The notes under the pieces are model-generated. The model had not been told where the DNA came from. It ran no database searches and saw only the letters and a list, made by a program, of their open reading frames with translations. Both the position numbers and the translations under genes were made by a program. Below are positions 36,938 to 44,965 of a DNA stretch of 64,000 nucleotides, piece by piece. Position 1 is the stretch's first letter. Every line of letters begins with the position of its first letter. Source of the DNA: Gemmata massiliana (GTDB lineage Bacteria; Planctomycetota; Planctomycetia; Gemmatales; Gemmataceae). The stretch lies in NCBI GenBank assembly GCA_000531095.1, contig HG799463.1, positions 1,040,008 through 1,104,007 of the forward strand, in the 5' to 3' direction.

Positions 36938-37222
36938 TCACTTTGCTTTTCCGTCTTCCTTTTCAACGTCCCGAATGATCGAGGACATCGTCGTTCCGAG
37001 TGCGACGGCGAGCTTCTCGACCACCAGAAGTGTGGGCACCTGCTTTCCACGCTCCAATAGCCCGACGTAGTTCCGGTGCAGCTCGGCGCGGGCCGCGAGC
37101 GCCTCCTGCGATACCCCGGCGGCCTCTCGGTATCGGCGTAACACGGTTCCGAACCTCTTCGCGATCGACTCCACTTCTGCTCCCACTCCACGAAAGCAGT
37201 TAGTGCAACCGATAGTGTGCAT
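36938..37222 (-). CDS. XRE-family HTH transcriptional regulator
   Basis: The 94-residue protein is almost entirely a Cro/C1-type HTH: FGTVLRRYREAAGVSQEALA, ARAELHRNYVGLLERGKQVP, TLLVVEKLAVALG. The ATG at 37222 lies within the inverted repeat 37213-37253, suggesting self-repression. It could control the divergent gene at 37363 or the element's cargo. Confidence 0.82.
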   Translation of the reverse strand: MHTIGCTNCFRGVGAEVESIAKRFGTVLRRYREAAGVSQEALAARAELHRNYVGLLERGKQVPTLLVVEKLAVALGTTMSSIIRDVEKEDGKAK

Positions 37223-37276
37223 CTTGGTCTACACACGATAAATTTGCACACTAAGAATTTGAACATGATAATGTTC
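37213..37276. promoter_or_regulatory. Two operator-like dyads between the XRE gene and 37363
   Basis: TAGTGTGCA (37213-37221) and TGCACACTA (37245-37253) are a perfect inverted pair overlapping the XRE start codon. GAACAT (37261-37266) and ATGTTC (37271-37276) form a second dyad around GATA. Both lie in an AT-rich pocket that must also hold the divergent promoters. Confidence 0.5.
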
Positions 37277-37362
37277 ATATAACTCCTTCTGCGGCGCGCC
37301 TCCGGTCCGAACGGGCTGAGGTGCAGTTCTTCACGGTTAGATCCCCGCAGGAGCAAGTCCCG

Positions 37363-38454
37363 ATGCCCGTCGTCACCTGCCCGCACTGTTCCAACTCCGT
37401 TACCCTTCCGGACCCGTGGACCGCGCCCGGGTACACGTGCCCGCATTGTCACCGAGGCGTACCTATCCGCATCCTCGCGCCGGTTTCACATTCGTCCACA
37501 CCTCCACCGCCCGAACGTCGAGATCCCCGCCCCGAGGATCGGAGAAGGAACCGGCGCGAGGGGCGCGAGCGATACCCCGTGCGTCCCTCGTTTATCCAGG
37601 CGCATCCGCTCCTGTTCGCCGGAGGCATCCTCTCGGCCATTACGTTCCTGTTCGTGGTCGCCTGCTGCGGTGGGCTCATCTACTCCAGCGGGGCGAGGCG
37701 CGAGGCCGCGCAGAAGGAACTCGCGGAGGCAAACGCACTGTGGGACGCGGGAAACAAGGCAGAAGCGGCGAGCAAGTACGCGCGGGTTCTGGACCGGGAC
37801 TATTCGGACCTCCCGCCCGCGGCCGAGAAGCCCGTCGTGTACCAGCGCGTGATCGATCAGGATCTCGAACGGGGCGATAAGGACGCGGCCCGGGCGCGGA
37901 TCGAGAAGGCACTCGACAAGAAGATCGACATCGCGCCCGGGAGCCCGGCGTTAACTCAGCTGATTGCGCAGGTGCGTGCGGCCCGAGAACGGCGCGAGGC
38001 CGAGGAGCGCGCTGCACGAGAAGCGGAAGACAAGCGAAAGCGGGAAGAAGCCGCTCGGCGTGACCAGGAACGCGCCGAAGCCGAGGCGAAGCGACGCCGC
38101 GAGGAGCTCGAAAAGCCACAAATCTCAGTGGAATTATTGCAGGCGCGTGACGGACCGTTTCGCACGGCGGATGGGCTCAACACCCGGATGGTATACACGG
38201 ACTGGAAGAACACGGGGAACGGTCCCGTGCGTGCGGTGCACGCGACAATCATCGCGTTCGATAGTCGCGGCAGAGAGTTGTACGCGGCGCGCGACTATAC
38301 GATCTACGCCGTGCCTCAAGACGACGCCGGAATTGCGCCGGGAGAAACTTACATCGAGCCGCAGGGCATGGGACACGTCCTCCCGCCGCTCTTACCCAGA
38401 CCGGTCGCGCGGTTCACGGTCAAGATAACTCGCGCGGACGAAAAAGGTAATTGA
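37363..38454 (+). CDS. Zinc-ribbon, membrane-anchored coiled-coil protein
   Basis: The 363-residue protein has an N-terminal zinc ribbon (TCPHCSN...YTCPHCHRG), a Pro/Arg-rich linker, and one transmembrane helix (LFAGGILSAITFLFVVACCG). A TPR-like segment (LAEANALWDAGNKAEAASKY) and an Arg/Glu coiled coil (about 215-265) follow. The C-terminal FxxxM-type beta domain (MVYTDWKNTGNGPVRAVHAT) resembles extracellular 'translocated' domains. The middle is paralogous to the lipoprotein at 13079-14056. The ATG at 37363 has AGGAG upstream. Role unknown. Confidence 0.65.
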   Translation: MPVVTCPHCSNSVTLPDPWTAPGYTCPHCHRGVPIRILAPVSHSSTPPPPERRDPRPEDRRRNRREGRERYPVRPSFIQAHPLLFAGGILSAITFLFVVACCGGLIYSSGARREAAQKELAEANALWDAGNKAEAASKYARVLDRDYSDLPPAAEKPVVYQRVIDQDLERGDKDAARARIEKALDKKIDIAPGSPALTQLIAQVRAARERREAEERAAREAEDKRKREEAARRDQERAEAEAKRRREELEKPQISVELLQARDGPFRTADGLNTRMVYTDWKNTGNGPVRAVHATIIAFDSRGRELYAARDYTIYAVPQDDAGIAPGETYIEPQGMGHVLPPLLPRPVARFTVKITRADEKGN

Positions 38455-38786
38455 AGCGATGGCCTGTCGCGCGAAGGAGTCGCGGGACGAGTCCGCTCTA
38501 GCGAACCCGTGATCCGCAACCGGGCGAACGCTGGGGCATTAAAGTGACCTTCTTCGGAACCAAATTCGCCACCTACAAGTTCTCCGAACCGTCGGGCTAC
38601 TGAGCAGCGAAAGCCGTTACTCGGGCCGATCCGGTTAAGTGTTAGAGTAACGCGCGCTGGATCGGCGGGTAGATCTGGATTCGATACAGACACACGGACA
38701 GATAATTGAGCTTTCTCCCAGGAGCAACTCACGTGGTAAAGGCCCCCGGCGCATTTGACTGGGGGCGCAAAGGACTAGACGCGTTG
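38455..38786. other. Intergenic stretch, one dispersed repeat
   Basis: No gene is visible. 38708-38725 (GAGCTTTCTCCCAGGAGC region) fits the dispersed CCTTCCCCCAGGA family. It follows one gene and meets the 3' end of the dioxygenase gene. Confidence 0.3.
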
Positions 38787-39515
38787 CTAGTACCGGAGGT
38801 TGCTTGCGTTAAAGTAAGCGACAGCAGTAGCGCGGCTTCCCGACAAGAACCGAGTATTGCCGTGATACTCGCGGTTGTCCGCGATCAAGACGTCGCCAGG
38901 GTAAAGATCCACCGCGAGGTCGGCGGCGGGGAAAACCAACAAGCCTCCAACGAATCCGTCAGAACGCATTGCGGTAAGAGCGCCTAATCCGCCGTCCAAG
39001 TTGTTGGGGTCTTGATGGATCCCCGTGGCGCACAGGTTTGCCGTCACCGTCGTAAAGGAGGTATCGGGAATGAGGCGTCCCGTTGAAATGCTTCCTGCAG
39101 CTGCCGCAAGCGTGGCGTATTCATTCGGACGCGTTTCCCGAAAGGTCAAATCGAGCAATCGCAGCAGCGGAAGCACGTGCCTCCAGTGGGCGGGATGTCC
39201 ACTATTGAACGCTGCGGGTTTACCTTCATAGAAACCCGCGAAGTTATTGTGGAACACCGCATTTTCGCCTGCCGCAATTGGACGCTTGTTGGTTGGCTTC
39301 GCCATTACTTCCAGCGACTTCCTAGACAGGTTACGAAGAGTCGCAGGTACCACACCTTTGCGGTACGAGAGCAGCAGCGTACCGTCCGGCCAATACACAT
39401 CCGCATCCCGCTCTCCGATCACACTGGAATAGTGTCGCTCGTCAGGGTGTCGCCCCTTTAACGTCTCGACTAGTCGACTTGAGACGCGTTTGGAGATTAC
39501 AACGCACTCAACCAC
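38787..39515 (-). CDS. TET/JBP-like 2OG-Fe(II) dioxygenase
   Basis: The 242-residue protein has a double-stranded beta-helix core: TTVTANLCATGIHQDPNN with iron ligands His167 and Asp169, GFVGGLLVFPAADLAVDLYP, GDVLIADNREYHGN with His218, and Arg228 for 2-oxoglutarate. This order and the G-x-V-G-G-L-L-V-F-P strand resemble the TET/JBP branch that oxidises thymine or 5-methylcytosine in DNA, including phage versions. The GTG start sits behind AAGGAGGT inside the preceding gene, so the two are coupled. It could modify the element's DNA; a small-molecule substrate cannot be excluded. Confidence 0.6.
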   Translation of the reverse strand: MVECVVISKRVSSRLVETLKGRHPDERHYSSVIGERDADVYWPDGTLLLSYRKGVVPATLRNLSRKSLEVMAKPTNKRPIAAGENAVFHNNFAGFYEGKPAAFNSGHPAHWRHVLPLLRLLDLTFRETRPNEYATLAAAAGSISTGRLIPDTSFTTVTANLCATGIHQDPNNLDGGLGALTAMRSDGFVGGLLVFPAADLAVDLYPGDVLIADNREYHGNTRFLSGSRATAVAYFNASNLRY

Positions 39516-40011
39516 GAGCCACCTCCTTCCCAGCTTGGCGAATGGCCTCGATGGTCGCGGAGACTACACCCCATTGAGCCCGAAGGTCTTTAAGGACGGG
39601 TTCGAGTTCGTTTGCCATTTCTGGGGGAAGGATGAACTTAACGAGAGCGTCGTCTACCTCTTCTTCTTCTGTCTTCTCTCGCTGGTTCGCGCCGGACTTC
39701 CGTAATGACGCCTGCGAACGGTTACCCTGCGCTTGCTGAAGAGCCTTCCACTGCGTTTCCTCATCGTCGGTAACCGACGATGATTCCGCGAATCGAATGT
39801 AAGCTTTTGTCTGCGTCAGACCCAGCGTCAGGTTTGTCTCGACGAACTCTTCCCACTTTAGCCCTTTCTCCTTTACCATTTGTCTCAGTTCTCGCAGGTC
39901 GGCGCCCTGTTGTCGAGCGTGACGAAGCCTGTCGGGACGGGACCGCTTTTCGCGCTCGTTCACTCGGGTGGCGAAAGTTGCGATTGGATCGAGGTACGTA
40001 GGTTTCGGCAT
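39508..40011 (-). CDS. DUF3102-like small DNA-binding/regulatory protein
   Basis: The 167-residue protein starts at the ATG at 40011 with GAGAGAG upstream. Its centre (KEKGLKWEEFVETNLTLGLT, QTKAYIRFAESSS) resembles the DUF3102 pattern of plasmid and phage proteins. An acidic linker (KTEEEEVDD) and a C-terminal helix pair follow. It lies directly inside the right end of the element and overlaps the dioxygenase gene by 8 nt. It may act as a partition or accessory factor; this is inference. Confidence 0.55.
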   Translation of the reverse strand: MPKPTYLDPIATFATRVNEREKRSRPDRLRHARQQGADLRELRQMVKEKGLKWEEFVETNLTLGLTQTKAYIRFAESSSVTDDEETQWKALQQAQGNRSQASLRKSGANQREKTEEEEVDDALVKFILPPEMANELEPVLKDLRAQWGVVSATIEAIRQAGKEVARG

Positions 40012-40087
40012 TGTCTCTCTCGAGAAAAGCAACGGTCGAAACGGTTTTTGGCAGGATCTGCTTAGTAGCGAAATCACACGAAACTGG

Positions 40088-40100
40088 CCCATGTTCCACA
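40088..40100 (+). repeat. Right attachment core (attR)
   Basis: The 13-bp CCCATGTTCCACA is identical to 583-595. Upstream the sequence is AT-richer element DNA (AAATCACACGAAACTGG); directly downstream it is GC-rich host DNA (TGGAGCACTGCGTGTTCGCG) encoding the standard M-E-H-C. Confidence 0.7.
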
Positions 40101-40477
40101 TGGAGCACTGCGTGTTCGCGGCGTTCCTCAGCACGGGCAAGGACCACCGCGATTGCGGGCGCCCGTGCGAGGTCCACAAGGTCGAACTCCGGGACCGCGT
40201 CGGCGCCAACTTCCCGGTGCTGCCCGATACCGGGTGCCGCAACACCGTGTTCAACAGCGTGGCCCAGAGCGCGGCCGAGTACGTGGGGCGCATGCGCGAG
40301 TTGGGACTGCGCACGTTCCGCGTCGATCTGCTGCGCGAAACGCCCGCGCAAGTCGTCTCACTTCTGGAGCGCTACGCTCGCGTGATCGCCGGGCGCGACG
40401 ACGGGCACGAAACCTGGCGCCAGCTCCGCGTGTTGAATCAACTCGGTGTGACACGCGGGACGCTTCAGGTCATCTGA
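40088..40477 (+). pseudogene. Displaced original 3' end of the U32 gene
   Basis: It encodes PMFHMEHCVFAAFLSTGKDH, the CGRPC and GCRNTVFN motifs and the same final TLQVI as the copy ending at 972, but has no start of its own. High GC codon use marks it as the ancestral host copy. Similarity with the left copy continues about 100 bp past the stop (TGATCTAATTGCTCA, GAGATTTCGCTAACT) to the ACTCCTA at 40573. Confidence 0.8.
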
Positions 40478-40577
40478 TCTAATTGCTCACCCGCGTAACC
40501 TCTTTCTCAGGATGGTTACAAATCATGGCCATTTCAAGAGATTTCGCTAACTGGGTCAATCGCGTCAGAATAAACTC

Positions 40578-42014
40578 CTAAGCGTTGCCGGCGCGCTGGT
40601 TGAATTCATCGAACGGGTAAGTGATCGGGGCGTCTTTCTTCAAAAGGTTGTACGCGCGCATCTTTTTGTAGAGCGTCACACGGCTCACGCCGAGCATCTG
40701 TGCGGCCCGCGTGCGGCTCTGGTTGGCCTTTTCCAGGGCTCGCAGGATGTTCGCGCGCTCGGTCGCCTCGCGCGTCTGCTTCAGAGTGCCGTCGAACCCG
40801 GTCGGCAGGGGCATCATTACAGTCGGTGCGTCGGTACGGCTCAGCACTTGCGGCGGCAGGTGGTGGACCTTCAGTTCGCTCCCCGCGCTCGTGAGCACCG
40901 CTTGCTGAACGACGTTCTCCAGTTGGCGGATGTTGCCCGGCCAGGGGAACGCTTCCAGGGCGCGGAGCGCCTCCGGGCACACGCTGAACAGTCGCTTGCT
41001 GTACTTCGTGCCGTACTTTGCGACCATCCCGCGCACGAGCGGGCCGATGTCCTCCGGGCGGTGGCGCAGGGCCGGCAGGTGGAAGCTGAGCACGTGGAGC
41101 CGGTAGTACAAGTCGCGGCGGAACGTCCCGCGCTCGACCGCGTCCGCGAGGTTCCAGTTCGTCGCGGCCACAATGCGCGCCCGACACACGTGCGTTTCGT
41201 TGCTGCCCACGGGCTCGAACTCGCCGGTTTCGATCACCCGCAGCAGGTTCGCCTGGTGCTCTAACCCGAGGGTGTCGATCTCGTCGAGCAGGATCGTCCC
41301 CTCGCCGGCCGCGGCGAACTTGCCGACCTTCACCGCGTCGGCGCTCGTGAACGCCCCCTTCGCGTGGCCGAAGAACTCGCTGGCGATCAGGTTGCCCGAG
41401 AGCGTGCCGCACGACACCACGAGGAACCGGTTCGCGCGGCGCGCGGAGCAGTCGTGAACGAGCTTCGCGAGAAACGTCTTGCCCGTGCCGGTCTCGCCCT
41501 CGATGAGCACCGTGACGTCGTGCGCGGAGGCGATGCACAGTTGCTCGACCATCGCGGTCAGCGAGGGCGTGTGGTTGATGAGGCGCCGGCGGATCGTCTC
41601 GGCGGCGCTCTCGGTGGCGGGGTCGGCGAACGGGGTACCGGCTGCGAGCGCGCGGTGCGCCCAGGCGGTCAGCTCGCGCGGGTGGTGCGGCCACGCGAAC
41701 CGCTCGGCGATGTACGGGTTTAGCGGGTCGAGCTTGCCGCTCGCGCGGACCGCGTCGGTTTCGAGAACGGACAGCCCGGCCGGGAGGTGCTGGACCTTCG
41801 TTTCGCGCACGACCGTTTCGACGGCCGATGCGTCGGCCGGGTCGGAGGCGAGCAGGAGCAGATCGCCGTCCGTTTCGGGCGTGAGCAGGTTCGGGACGTC
41901 TTCGTAGCGAACGATCGGGGCCGTAACTTGGATGGCCCGGTACAGGTGGCTTTGCACCACGGAGGCGAGGCGCTGGTCCTGTGCGACAATGACGAGCCGG
42001 CGGGAAGAACCCAT
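40578..42014 (-). CDS. Sigma-54-dependent Fis-family response regulator, GAFTSA variant
   Basis: The 478-residue protein starts at the ATG at 42014. A degenerate receiver-like domain (RRLVIVAQDQRLASVVQSHL) precedes an AAA+ domain with Walker A EGETGTGKT, Walker B ILLDEID and the RRDLYYRLHVLSFHLPALRH sensor region. It ends in a Fis-type HTH (RAAQMLGVSRVTLYKKMRAY). The sigma-54 contact loop reads GAFTSA instead of GAFTGA, and the receiver lacks an obvious phospho-Asp pocket. It sits just outside the element and its target is unknown. Confidence 0.88.
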   Translation of the reverse strand: MGSSRRLVIVAQDQRLASVVQSHLYRAIQVTAPIVRYEDVPNLLTPETDGDLLLLASDPADASAVETVVRETKVQHLPAGLSVLETDAVRASGKLDPLNPYIAERFAWPHHPRELTAWAHRALAAGTPFADPATESAAETIRRRLINHTPSLTAMVEQLCIASAHDVTVLIEGETGTGKTFLAKLVHDCSARRANRFLVVSCGTLSGNLIASEFFGHAKGAFTSADAVKVGKFAAAGEGTILLDEIDTLGLEHQANLLRVIETGEFEPVGSNETHVCRARIVAATNWNLADAVERGTFRRDLYYRLHVLSFHLPALRHRPEDIGPLVRGMVAKYGTKYSKRLFSVCPEALRALEAFPWPGNIRQLENVVQQAVLTSAGSELKVHHLPPQVLSRTDAPTVMMPLPTGFDGTLKQTREATERANILRALEKANQSRTRAAQMLGVSRVTLYKKMRAYNLLKKDAPITYPFDEFNQRAGNA

Positions 42015-42779
42015 AGGTGGCGAAGCTCCGCAAACGATCTGCGCGGCGCCGGGAGCGTCCACAAGGGCGCGCGGCGACCGGGGCGATGTCGGATGCGCGC
42101 GGCACGCGAGCCACGTTTCGAGCCGATGGGTCCGTGCGGAGTGCGGGCACGAACCGCGATCAACTCGAACCGGGACCGCGCGCCGCGCACGGGTCCGAAT
42201 GGAGAGCCGATACAGCTTCTACCGCTCGGGTGATCGATTTCTCTCGACCGTTGCGGAAAAGTTTCGACCGCGCTTCCACACTAAATCAAAGTTTACAAAC
42301 GGGATCGATGCAACCGGACCGCCCGAAGATGCTGAAAAAACCGACGATTCCGAGCTGTTCCTTGCGGCGAGAGCCGAATGTCGAGGCGCGGCAAGGGCGA
42401 TTTCGCGTAGCAGAAAAAACAGGAAAAAGTTAGGCTGGCGGGCGTAATTGACTGAGTCCGTTTTCGAGTGCTTTCGGGTACAGGGTCAGAACTGCTGGTA
42501 CTCGATCCGTCGTTGCTGCCGCTGGTCCGACTCCCGGCGCAGCTCCTTCTAAACACCGGGCGGTCCATTCTAATGTCTGTTCAAGATCCGTGTAGCACGG
42601 CGCTAGGATTTGAAATCGGGTACTCCGGAGGTATTTGATAGAGGGTGCCACGAAAGCACTATCAACGTACTTGTGGACGCGCGCGATTGAAGATTGTGGC
42701 GCGGGCTGGGGACCAAGGCCCCCGGCGGCAATGGCGAACCGACGGTGAAGAACGTCCACCGGGCAATGGACCGCTGACG
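42015..42779. other. Intergenic stretch, degenerate
   Basis: 42240-42440 is AT-richer and may contain the promoter of the regulator gene. 42640-42779 is probably the decayed start of the IS630 transposase that follows. No intact gene is seen. Confidence 0.35.
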
Positions 42780-43190
42780 TGAAACCGAAGCGGGACGGGT
42801 GGAAGACGGCCCAGCCCGTTGACCCCGGACCGGTTGGTGTTCGCCGACGAATGGTGGTCGCCCATCGTCCCGTCAACAACTATCGAGGCCATCGGCCGAC
42901 AGGCGCTGGTCCCAACGTGGCGGGCCGGCGATGCGGTGGTGAACAATCTGGTCGGTCACAGGCGGTGCGGTGAAACAGGCGATCGAGGGGCCGGGCGGGC
43001 GGTACCTTTCGCAGTACAGCCCCGATTTCAACCTCATCGCGTTGGTGTTCTCCAGACTCAGGGGTCCGCTCCGAGCTGTTGGGAAGCGAACCATCGGACA
43101 GATTGTGGAGCGTCCTGGGTCGGGTACGAGATGCGTTTGCGCCGGTACTCGTCCGGCGCTACCCCCGACACTACGGACACAAGAGTACCA
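42780..43190 (+). pseudogene. Remnant of an IS630-family transposase, C-terminal part
   Basis: Three successive frames give pieces of one protein: LVPTWRAGDAVVNNLVGHR, then KQAIEGPGGRYLSQYSPDFN and LIALVFSRLRGPLRAVGKRT, then LWSVLGRVRDAFAPV and RRYPRHYGHK. They match the end of IS630 transposases (VVMDNLxxHK, YSPDFNPIE, FxKLKxxLRxxAxRT, RNYFxHCGY). Two frameshifts and the change of the catalytic NPIE to NLIA show it is dead. Confidence 0.8.
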
Positions 43191-43245
43191 ACGCTACAAC
43201 GCAGGGCGAAATGAGACTGCGATCGCACTTCAAGCCCCGAACTCG

Positions 43246-44922
43246 CTACGGCGCGGCACCGATTTCTTCCCGCGCCTTTTCTTCTTGGGGGCGCTCGGCG
43301 CTGTGCGTGCCGTTGAACCGCGCGTGGAGCCGGTCCCAGTCGATAAACATCTTCCCGCCGGTCGCCTCGTACTGCTTCTGGAACGTGAGGATCAGGTGCA
43401 ATATGGCGTGGTCGACGAACTGCAATCGGTCGAGGTGAACGTGCAATTTCACCCCTTGTGGGACAGCTTCGAGCGCCTCCGCTAGCACGGGCAGGCGGAG
43501 GAACGTGGCCGCGCCCTCTAGGTACAAGTGAACGCGCTTGTGTTCGGATTCGTCCACGCGCCGCACCTTGAGGTGCGAGAAGCGGATGAGGAGTTTCAGC
43601 GCGGAGAGAACCACCCCCAGAACCACGCCCGCGAGCAGATCGGCCCCGACGATGGTCCCTGCGGTCGCGACGAAGATCAGCGCCTCGCTCTTGCTCTCCT
43701 TCCACAGCGCCCACAGCCCCGGTAAGTTGAGGAGTTTCCATCCGGTGTAAACCAGGATCGCCGCGAGCGCCGCGGCCGGGATGCGCGAGAGCAGCCCCGG
43801 CAGGAGCGAAACGAACAGGAGCAGCCAGAGGCCGTGGAGGATCGTTGAGAGCCGCGATTTCGCCCCCGCTTCCACGTTCGCGGCGCTGCGGACGATCACG
43901 CCCGTCATGGGCAGCGCCCCGACGAACCCGCAAATCGTGTTGCCGACGCCCTGCGCCATCAGCTCGCGGTCGAAATTCGTGCGCGGGCCGTTGTGTTTGG
44001 TGTCCACCGCCACGGCGCACAAGAGCGTTTCCGCGCTCGCGATCAAAGCGAACGTGAGGCCCGCCTTCCAGATCAGGCCCAGCGTGAGTAGCTCCCAGCC
44101 GGGCCGCCCCATCGGTTTGAGGGAATCGACGAGGCTGGCCGAAATTTGCACCCGTTCGACGCCGATCCCGCCGTGGTTGTCTACCGCCGGGCCGATTTGC
44201 ACTCCCAGCCCCTCGAAAATCGGGCGCCCGAACTCGTTCACCAGCACCGCTGCTAGCACCGCGACGACCGCGGCCGGAACGATCTTCAGGCGCTTCGGTG
44301 CGATCGGCTTCCAGACCGCCAGCACAATAACTGCGAGCAGCCCGATCACCGCGGCTTCGGTGTGATTCGCGCTCGCGCCGGTGGGCGGATCGAACGCCTT
44401 CCAGACCGCTTGCGGGATCGTCAGCAAACCGTCGAGCACCTTCTTGGGCGCGGTATCGTCCACCATCTCGTGGAACTGCTTCGCAATGATGGTGACGCCG
44501 ATCCCGGCGAGCATCCCCTCGACCACCGCGGGCGAAACCGCGCGGAACCACTGGCCGATGCGGAACACCCCCGCGGTGAGCTGGATTGCTCCGGCGATGA
44601 TGATCGCCAGCCCCAAGAGGACGACGGGGTTCGTGTCCGGGACTTGCGCCTTCGCGTCGTCCAGGAACTGGATGACGAGAACGATCAGCCCGGCGGCCGG
44701 GCCGGACACCTGGAGCGGGCTCCCGGCCAGGAACCCGACGACCAGCCCGCCCACGACGCCGGTGATGATCCCGGCTTCCGGGGGCAGCCCGCACGCTTGC
44801 GCGATGCCGATGCACAGCGGCAGCGCCACCATGAACACGACGAGCGATGCGAGGAAGTCGGCCACGGCCGAGCCGCTCGCGCGGCCCGACTCGGGCGCAG
44901 GTTTGAGTTCGTCCCTGACCAT
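43246..44922 (-). CDS. SulP-family anion (probably bicarbonate) transporter with STAS domain
   Basis: The 558-residue protein has about 10-12 membrane spans (LASLVVFMVALPLCIGIAQA, GLPPEAGIITGVVGGLVVGF, NTICGFVGALPMTGVIVRSA). A short cytoplasmic STAS domain follows (VKLHVHLDRLQFVDHAILHL). The gene lies 43 bp downstream of a beta-carbonic anhydrase on the same strand. That pairing, known from BicA/SulP-CA fusions, points to bicarbonate rather than sulfate transport; this is inferred from context. Confidence 0.88.
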   Translation of the reverse strand: MVRDELKPAPESGRASGSAVADFLASLVVFMVALPLCIGIAQACGLPPEAGIITGVVGGLVVGFLAGSPLQVSGPAAGLIVLVIQFLDDAKAQVPDTNPVVLLGLAIIIAGAIQLTAGVFRIGQWFRAVSPAVVEGMLAGIGVTIIAKQFHEMVDDTAPKKVLDGLLTIPQAVWKAFDPPTGASANHTEAAVIGLLAVIVLAVWKPIAPKRLKIVPAAVVAVLAAVLVNEFGRPIFEGLGVQIGPAVDNHGGIGVERVQISASLVDSLKPMGRPGWELLTLGLIWKAGLTFALIASAETLLCAVAVDTKHNGPRTNFDRELMAQGVGNTICGFVGALPMTGVIVRSAANVEAGAKSRLSTILHGLWLLLFVSLLPGLLSRIPAAALAAILVYTGWKLLNLPGLWALWKESKSEALIFVATAGTIVGADLLAGVVLGVVLSALKLLIRFSHLKVRRVDESEHKRVHLYLEGAATFLRLPVLAEALEAVPQGVKLHVHLDRLQFVDHAILHLILTFQKQYEATGGKMFIDWDRLHARFNGTHSAERPQEEKAREEIGAAP

Positions 44923-44965
44923 GAAATCGGAACTCCCGGATCGAGAGGGGCGGGGGACGAGTGGG

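Larger units (their letters stand above)
583..40100 (+). mobile_element. Putative serine-recombinase integrative element of about 39.5 kb in the U32 gene
   Basis: The 3' end of the U32 gene occurs twice, at 583-972 and 40088-40477. Both copies start at the identical 13-mer CCCATGTTCCACA. Base composition changes at this core in opposite directions at the two ends: host-like then AT-richer at the left, AT-richer then host-like at the right. A large serine recombinase lies just inside the left end and a primase shortly after. The element carries its own 3' end of the target gene, as known for phages that enter tRNA genes or icd. It has no recognisable capsid or conjugation genes. Parts of the interior may be later nested insertions. 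Confidence 0.75.
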
